Below, piece by piece: positions 60,102 to 64,000 of a stretch of 64,000 bases of DNA. Where the stretch lies: contig CM043967.1 in assembly GCA_014529385.2 (NCBI GenBank), positions 8,152,501 to 8,216,500 on the forward strand. Reading direction: 5' to 3'. This stretch comes from Adiantum capillus-veneris (taxonomy: Eukaryota; Streptophyta; Polypodiopsida; Polypodiales; Pteridaceae). Under the pieces are notes generated by a model, which did no database searches, had not been told where the DNA came from, and worked only from the letters and a program-made list of their open reading frames with translations. The position numbers were made by a program, and so were the translations under genes. Numbering within the stretch: the first letter of the stretch is position 1; every line of letters begins with the position of its first letter.

Positions 60102-60505
60102 GTATTGGATCTGCAAAAAAACCAGTAAGCTTCAAAAGGATGTCATCTTAATTGATCAATTCAAACGGGAACCCTTGGCCGATTTAGGCTTGAAGAAGTG
60201 CTACAGAACGCTCTTGATGAGATCTACACCCACACATTATGAAGGCCAATTTTGCCAATATGGGGGGCAATAAAGCTACTTATTATGCAAGGAGATGCAA
60301 AGACTAATTGAAAAATACACAAAAGACATGCGGAATTAACTCCCTCTCACCTAATCATCATGGGTAGTGGAGTATGCTCATATCCCAAGTGACGATTAGA
60401 GAGTGGAATTTGTTAATAATGCAAGATATTAATTAAGCTACTAATGACAATCAAATGAAAAAGGTTGATTAGCCTAGGTGTGATACCATCGGCTCTGATA
60501 TCACT
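59324..60505 (-). other. NA1 internal DNA, right of CopC
   Basis: Same as 315-1615. No coding sequence. Contains the (CA)n tract at 60006-60099 and the minus-strand primer site at 60491-60505. Confidence 0.7.
60006..60099. repeat. (CA)47 microsatellite
   Basis: Uninterrupted tract. It corresponds to 1106-1207 in the duplicate, which has an AT interruption and is slightly longer. Confidence 0.98.
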
Positions 60506-60830
60506 TGATGGGAATGGGATCGTGCTAGCTAGGGTGGATGAAAGATAAACATCATGCACACAAGTGAGTGTGTGTTAGCTAGATTATCACTCAAGCGAAT
60601 TAGGTTCCAAGGTCAATTAATTTGGACTCATAAACACAGTCTTGAGTATTTGCTAAGCCACCACATGCCACCATAAACAAGGGAGATGTAATGCAAAATA
60701 GAGTTTTGTTTATTCATTCATAAAATGAGCTTTAAGTAGTTCTACAGCCTTGCACCACCACAACATGTGGGATAATTGCACTCTTATCTCCTTGACTCAC
60801 ACTTTAGGAAAAAAGCTCACACTTTAAACA
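60506..60830 (-). repeat. NA1 5' LTR
   Basis: 325 bp, partner of 52932-53250 and duplicate of 1616-1938. The last bases read TTTAAACA, one A more than the others. Confidence 0.85.
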
Positions 60831-61272
60831 TCATGCTATGAAAGAGTGTCACTATAATAAGGGGTATGTGAGAGAGCGCCAATATGACCCATCAGCCCAA
60901 GTAGTACCTCTTGAGACCAAGGAGTGCAAGTTGGAGGGGATCTGTGCTAGTTGAAAAGGTGAATGAACCTCTACATGCACCTACAAAAGACTACAAAGCG
61001 CAACTTCAAACTAACCAAAACCAGGAACAAAAATGGATGACATATCCTTACACTGAGTTGGAAAAGCAAAGGTTGGAGATGTTTCAAAGAATGATCGAAA
61101 TTGCTTGAGCTTTGCTAGAGCCACCAAAAAGAAAACCAAAGATTTTGATAGAAGTTCCACCTCCAACACCCATAACCCCACCAAGACACAAAACTAAAGG
61201 AACAATCAATAATTCCACATCAGAATTTGAAAAGCCATGAATAGTGATGAAATCCACATATCATGCATGCAC
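60831..61272 (+). pseudogene. G4 gag continuation
   Basis: Resumes the gag reading cut at 52931 with a Cys-His segment (HAMKECHYNKGYVRERQY), then a Gln/Lys-rich linker in another frame (60911-61108). Duplicate of 1939-2376. Confidence 0.7.
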
Positions 61273-62612
61273 TTAACACTAGAATGGTAACCTAACAGGA
61301 CATAAAAGTGTCCTTTCAGGGTTTTGGGTTTCCAAAACCATATTAGATCCACTCATTTTGAAAAATCCTTTCATGAGCTTATAGTTCAATAACTACTACA
61401 TACGGAAAAAATGAGGAACTTGTAATTTTTATCATCCCTTGGTCACTACAAGCCTCCAAAGTTGATGGACCAGTGCATTTTGCCCAAAACAGCAATTTCT
61501 TACGGTTGATTGCATATAAATAAGAGTGGGGATTTTTGTAGGACATGAGATAAAATGCCCCGTTAACTTCAATGGGTTGGTGACCAAAACATATGGTTTC
61601 TTTTACCTCACTAATTTTTTTTGGCATTTTGCGGACCTATCATTTTTGCCATTCTGCGGACCTATCATCAAAGTTTCTATAGTCACGCTCAATACAGATA
61701 CTATATACATGTTTTCTTAGTTCCCTTTGGGCCTTTGGGCCTTTGGATTCAAAAGGAGCCATGGAGCATGTCAAAAGGATAATGGATCTCTTACAATTGG
61801 AACCTTGGGGGCAATGATAAAGTGCTAAATACAACAAACATGAAAAAACTGGGTTTAGCATTATGACCTCTAGAAACCCATAGAAACTACTCAATATCTA
61901 GCCAAGTTTGTAGTCTATGATAAGATATGGTTACTACCTACAATATACACACAATTGGCCTAAGAAACTAGCAATATTGAGAAAGTTATACTTGCTACTC
62001 TAAAATGTATCGTATTCTTCAGCAATCAAAAAACTCAACCATCATCATATACTATGCTATATAGCATTTTAGGTCCCCCAAAACTCAAGGAAGATTAGAT
62101 TTATGTTATATATTACACTTACACAATCAAAATTGAATTTGGATATCAAGAAAGCCTCCAAAAAAATCATAAAAGTGCTAATTTTGGCCAAAAAACAGGA
62201 TTATGCAATTCTTGTAAATTGGCCATAACTTTCAATTTTAACACTTAGCTCTCCCTATAAAAGCATCAAAACATGTTGAGAACTATGAAGGCCTAACCTC
62301 TAGCCATATAAACCTCACAAACATGAAGTTTAGAGTGGTATAGTTGCCGAAAATTGAAAAAAAAGCCAAAAACAGGACCCGTTTTTTCACACAGTTTAGG
62401 TTCAGAAATGTCGTGCAAGAGTAAGGTTAATGGTGAGATCGATACTCCAAAAAAATGCTAAGTTTTTTTCACCTCATAAGGCAACTTTGTGGATATATAG
62501 CACCTAGAAATCCATTCTCATACTCTTCAAATAATTCAAGCAAAATGGTCACTTAACAGGACACAAAAGTGTCCAAGGACATAAAAGTGTCCTGTTACCA
62601 TTCTAGTGTTAA
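61273..62612. mobile_element. TTAA-flanked inverted-repeat transposon, probably non-autonomous piggyBac-like
   Basis: A 1332-bp insertion (61277-62608) absent from the paralogous site near 2377 and flanked by TTAA on both sides. The ends are inverted repeats CACTAGAATGGTAAC. The next block AGGACATAAAAGTGTCCT, itself a dyad, occurs once at the left end after a 5-bp spacer and twice at the right end, an asymmetric arrangement also known for piggyBac. TTAA target choice and C-A/C-T-A-G ends also fit piggyBac. Frames of 82 and 84 codons (61379-61627 and 61640-61894, minus) resemble no transposase. A TA-duplicating mariner-type element is the main alternative, because TTAA contains TA and the ends stay symmetrical. 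Confidence 0.75.
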
Positions 62613-63220
62613 GGGCTTCCATCCTATGATACCAAATGCCTATAGAGAGGATGATGGCTTACACCAGATTTGGAGACAGATACAAGAAGCAAGTGAGATG
62701 AACGAGTTGAGTCAGAGAGTCAACCAAGCTCGTAAGGGAGGGGATGTCTTTTGTCCACCTATAAAGAATTTGAGGCAGGATCTCAAGAAAACCTAGATAT
62801 ATGCTCATATTGGGGGGATAGAGGATTAAGATCTTTAGAGAGTCAACCCCAATCTTTAAGAACCTTACCCTCTTACATGGGAGAGTATGAAGCAAAGTCT
62901 GATGTGAAGGTGGTGTCCTCTCAAAGACTCTTATCAAGAAAGGCTATGGACTCTAAGGAATTGATAGACATATTGTCTACGCCTGTGACGTGCACTATTA
63001 CACTATCAGAGACTCTCCAAATATGATCAAACATGTGGGCTATAGTTGGGAAATGTCTAGAGAAGTTTGGGTAAAAGATCCAACATCGCAGATTCAAGAA
63101 GGGATCCAAGAACTGAAAAACCCCTCAAATGAACACGACATGTACCATTAAACAAGGCTGGAGAGTATTGCAAGGGTGAATATGGAAATACCATTTTTTC
63201 AATTGAATTCTAAGGAGTAG
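62613..63220 (+). pseudogene. G4 pre-protease region
   Basis: Duplicate of 2381-2990. It reads GFHPMIPNAYREDDGLHQIW, MNELSQRVNQARKGGDVF, then ELIDILSTPVTCTITLSETL before the protease. A frame change lies near 62770-62790. Fewer disruptions than copy 1 in parts, but still broken. Confidence 0.7.
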
Positions 63221-63540
63221 CAACCATGGTAATTCTTGATAGTGGAGCCGGTGTTGTTATCGCCACCAACGAAATTTGGAAAAAATGGGAAAAACCTACC
63301 TTGAGGGCTACTAGGATGAAATTGCAACTAGCACATGGGTATACGGAGAAACCCCTAGGGCTTCTAGAGAAGGTGATTTTTACTTCTTGTGGCATTGATT
63401 ATGAGCATACCGTTGCTATAGTGGATTTTGACAAGAGGAACAACTATGACATATAAAGTGGACGGCCATTCATGAGACAATTGAAGATGGTCCAAGATTG
63501 GGGATACGATCATATATACCTCAAACACATGGAAACCACA
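63221..63540 (+). pseudogene. G4 retropepsin-like protease
   Basis: A 76-codon open run with VILDSGAGVVIATNEIWKKW, MKLQLAHGYTEKPLGLLEKV and DYEHTVAIVDFDKRNNYD, then a stop at 63454 and RPFMRQLKMVQDWGYDH. It is the best preserved protease of the gypsy family here. Active-site Asp codon at 63238. Confidence 0.8.
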
Positions 63541-64000
63541 ATGTGCATAAACCTTAAAGACCATAGTTACAAAGACATAACCAATCCCCAACAGAGGAGT
63601 TTGATTCAACTAAATTAACACGATCGAAGCTTCCAGCATGGTTAGGTAAGCCCAAAGAGCTATGGATGTGTGGTGCATCACCTTGTGGGATCTTGAAGCG
63701 GGAACAGTGTATTCTCAAAAGAGCTATTGAAGATAAGGAATACATTCTTGAACCTTTTACTGAGGAAGCTCTAGAGCCATCGGAATGGACTCATATTCGA
63801 GCAACCCTAGATGTGTGTGCTATTTCAAATGGACCCACAACAATGTCCTGTGACAAGGACGGATATGATTTGATTCCGTATCTAATGGTCAATGTGGTAC
63901 AATGGGAATAAGGAGAGGTGTCTACAAAACAACCCAAGGGTGATAAAATGGTAAAAGAAGAAGAAAAAGAGTTTTACGGCTCTCTAGAGCATCTTCAACG
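63541..64000 (+). pseudogene. G4 post-protease Cys-containing domain (cut by window end)
   Basis: Duplicate of 3331-3771. The run from 63666 has MCGASPCGILKREQCIL, EPFTEEALEPSEWTHI and CDKDGYDLIPYLMV, then a stop at 63909 and an acidic tail that runs off the window. Confidence 0.55.

Larger units (their letters stand above)
52932..60830 (-). mobile_element. NA1, small non-coding LTR element, complete, hosting CopC
   Basis: LTRs at 52932-53250 and 60506-60830 (TGATGGGAATGG to CACTTTA(A)ACA) with a minus-strand polypurine tract (AAGGGGAGGAT) inside the left one and a primer site (AGTGATATCAGAGCC) inside the right one. Without CopC the element is about 2.5 kb and contains no Gag or Pol motif, so it is non-autonomous. 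Left flank TGGTG and right flank TCATG do not match, so the target duplication is lost or eroded. Related copies lie at 315-1938, 10130-10800, 11830-11950 and 44038-45440. Confidence 0.8.
59036..64000. repeat. Segmental duplication, copy 2 (pairs with 1-3771)
   Basis: Direct-orientation match to the start of the window across CopC PBS and LTR, NA1 internal DNA and LTR, and gypsy gag-protease. It is 1.3 kb longer because of the TTAA-flanked element at 61277-62608. Small differences occur throughout, so the copies are not recent identical duplicates. Confidence 0.9.

Noticed and set aside
61379-61894. Two minus-strand frames in the TTAA-flanked element as a transposase
   Set aside because: 82 and 84 codons, no DDE/D motif or Cys-rich tail, and far shorter than any known transposase. 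Treated as non-coding.

Overview
This window is plant nuclear DNA. It is almost entirely transposable-element sequence, and I found no convincing host gene, tRNA or rRNA in it. The plant assignment rests on Ty1/copia elements whose primer-binding sites read TGGTATCAGAGC, the usual plant site matching initiator-Met tRNA. It is supported by Ty3/gypsy and L1-type LINE remnants, long (CA)n, (CT)n and (GT)n microsatellites, and the AT-rich, stop-riddled sequence between elements. Species cannot be read from the sequence. The repeat load suggests a large genome.

Layout. Positions 1-1938 hold the tail of a Copia element (CopC) nested in a small non-coding LTR element (NA1). From 1939 to about 5830 runs a decayed Ty3/gypsy-like element (G1). 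From 5831 to 13359 lies mostly unclassified sequence with one 186-codon ORF, a dispersed repeat (X1) and NA1-like fragments. From 13360 to 26753 is a large non-coding LTR element (NA2). It is split by a nearly complete Copia element, CopA (15337-20945, duplicated target AGTTT). At 27737-32914, on the minus strand, is CopB, a complete Copia element with an uninterrupted 1398-codon polyprotein, LTRs differing at one base, and target duplication GAAAC. Then follow a diverged repeat array with 20-bp dyads, an unclassified ORF pair ending in a 6 x 50-bp minisatellite, gypsy remnant G2 (36486-38640), unclassified DNA, a C34-(TC)60 tract, a second X1 copy with an NA1-like LTR, a LINE fragment (45441-46595) fused to gypsy remnant G3 (46562-48560), a second dyad region and a 181-bp tandem duplication.

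The right end is the most layered part. Gypsy remnant G4 (gag from about 51361) is interrupted inside its zinc-knuckle region by NA1 (52932-60830, minus). NA1 is itself interrupted by CopC (53975-59323, minus, decayed). Downstream, G4 is interrupted again by a 1332-bp element (61277-62608) with inverted terminal repeats starting CACTAGAATGG and flanked by TTAA, which best fits a non-autonomous piggyBac-like transposon. The block 59036-64000 is a second, direct-orientation copy of 1-3771, so the window carries a duplication with a spacing of about 59 kb. The first copy lacks the TTAA element.

Working parts. CopB looks able to encode everything a Copia element needs: Gag, protease, integrase, reverse transcriptase and RNase H. 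CopA has three nonsense codons and one frameshift but keeps an intact RT-RNase H half. CopC and the gypsy and LINE pieces are dead. NA1, NA2 and the TTAA element carry no proteins of their own and would have depended on enzymes supplied in trans. The most unusual coding signal is in the gypsy-like remnants. Two copies share a Cys-containing domain directly after the protease. Downstream, in G1 and G3 just after the integrase, comes a second retropepsin-like stretch followed by short (V/I)W(I/V)PK motifs.
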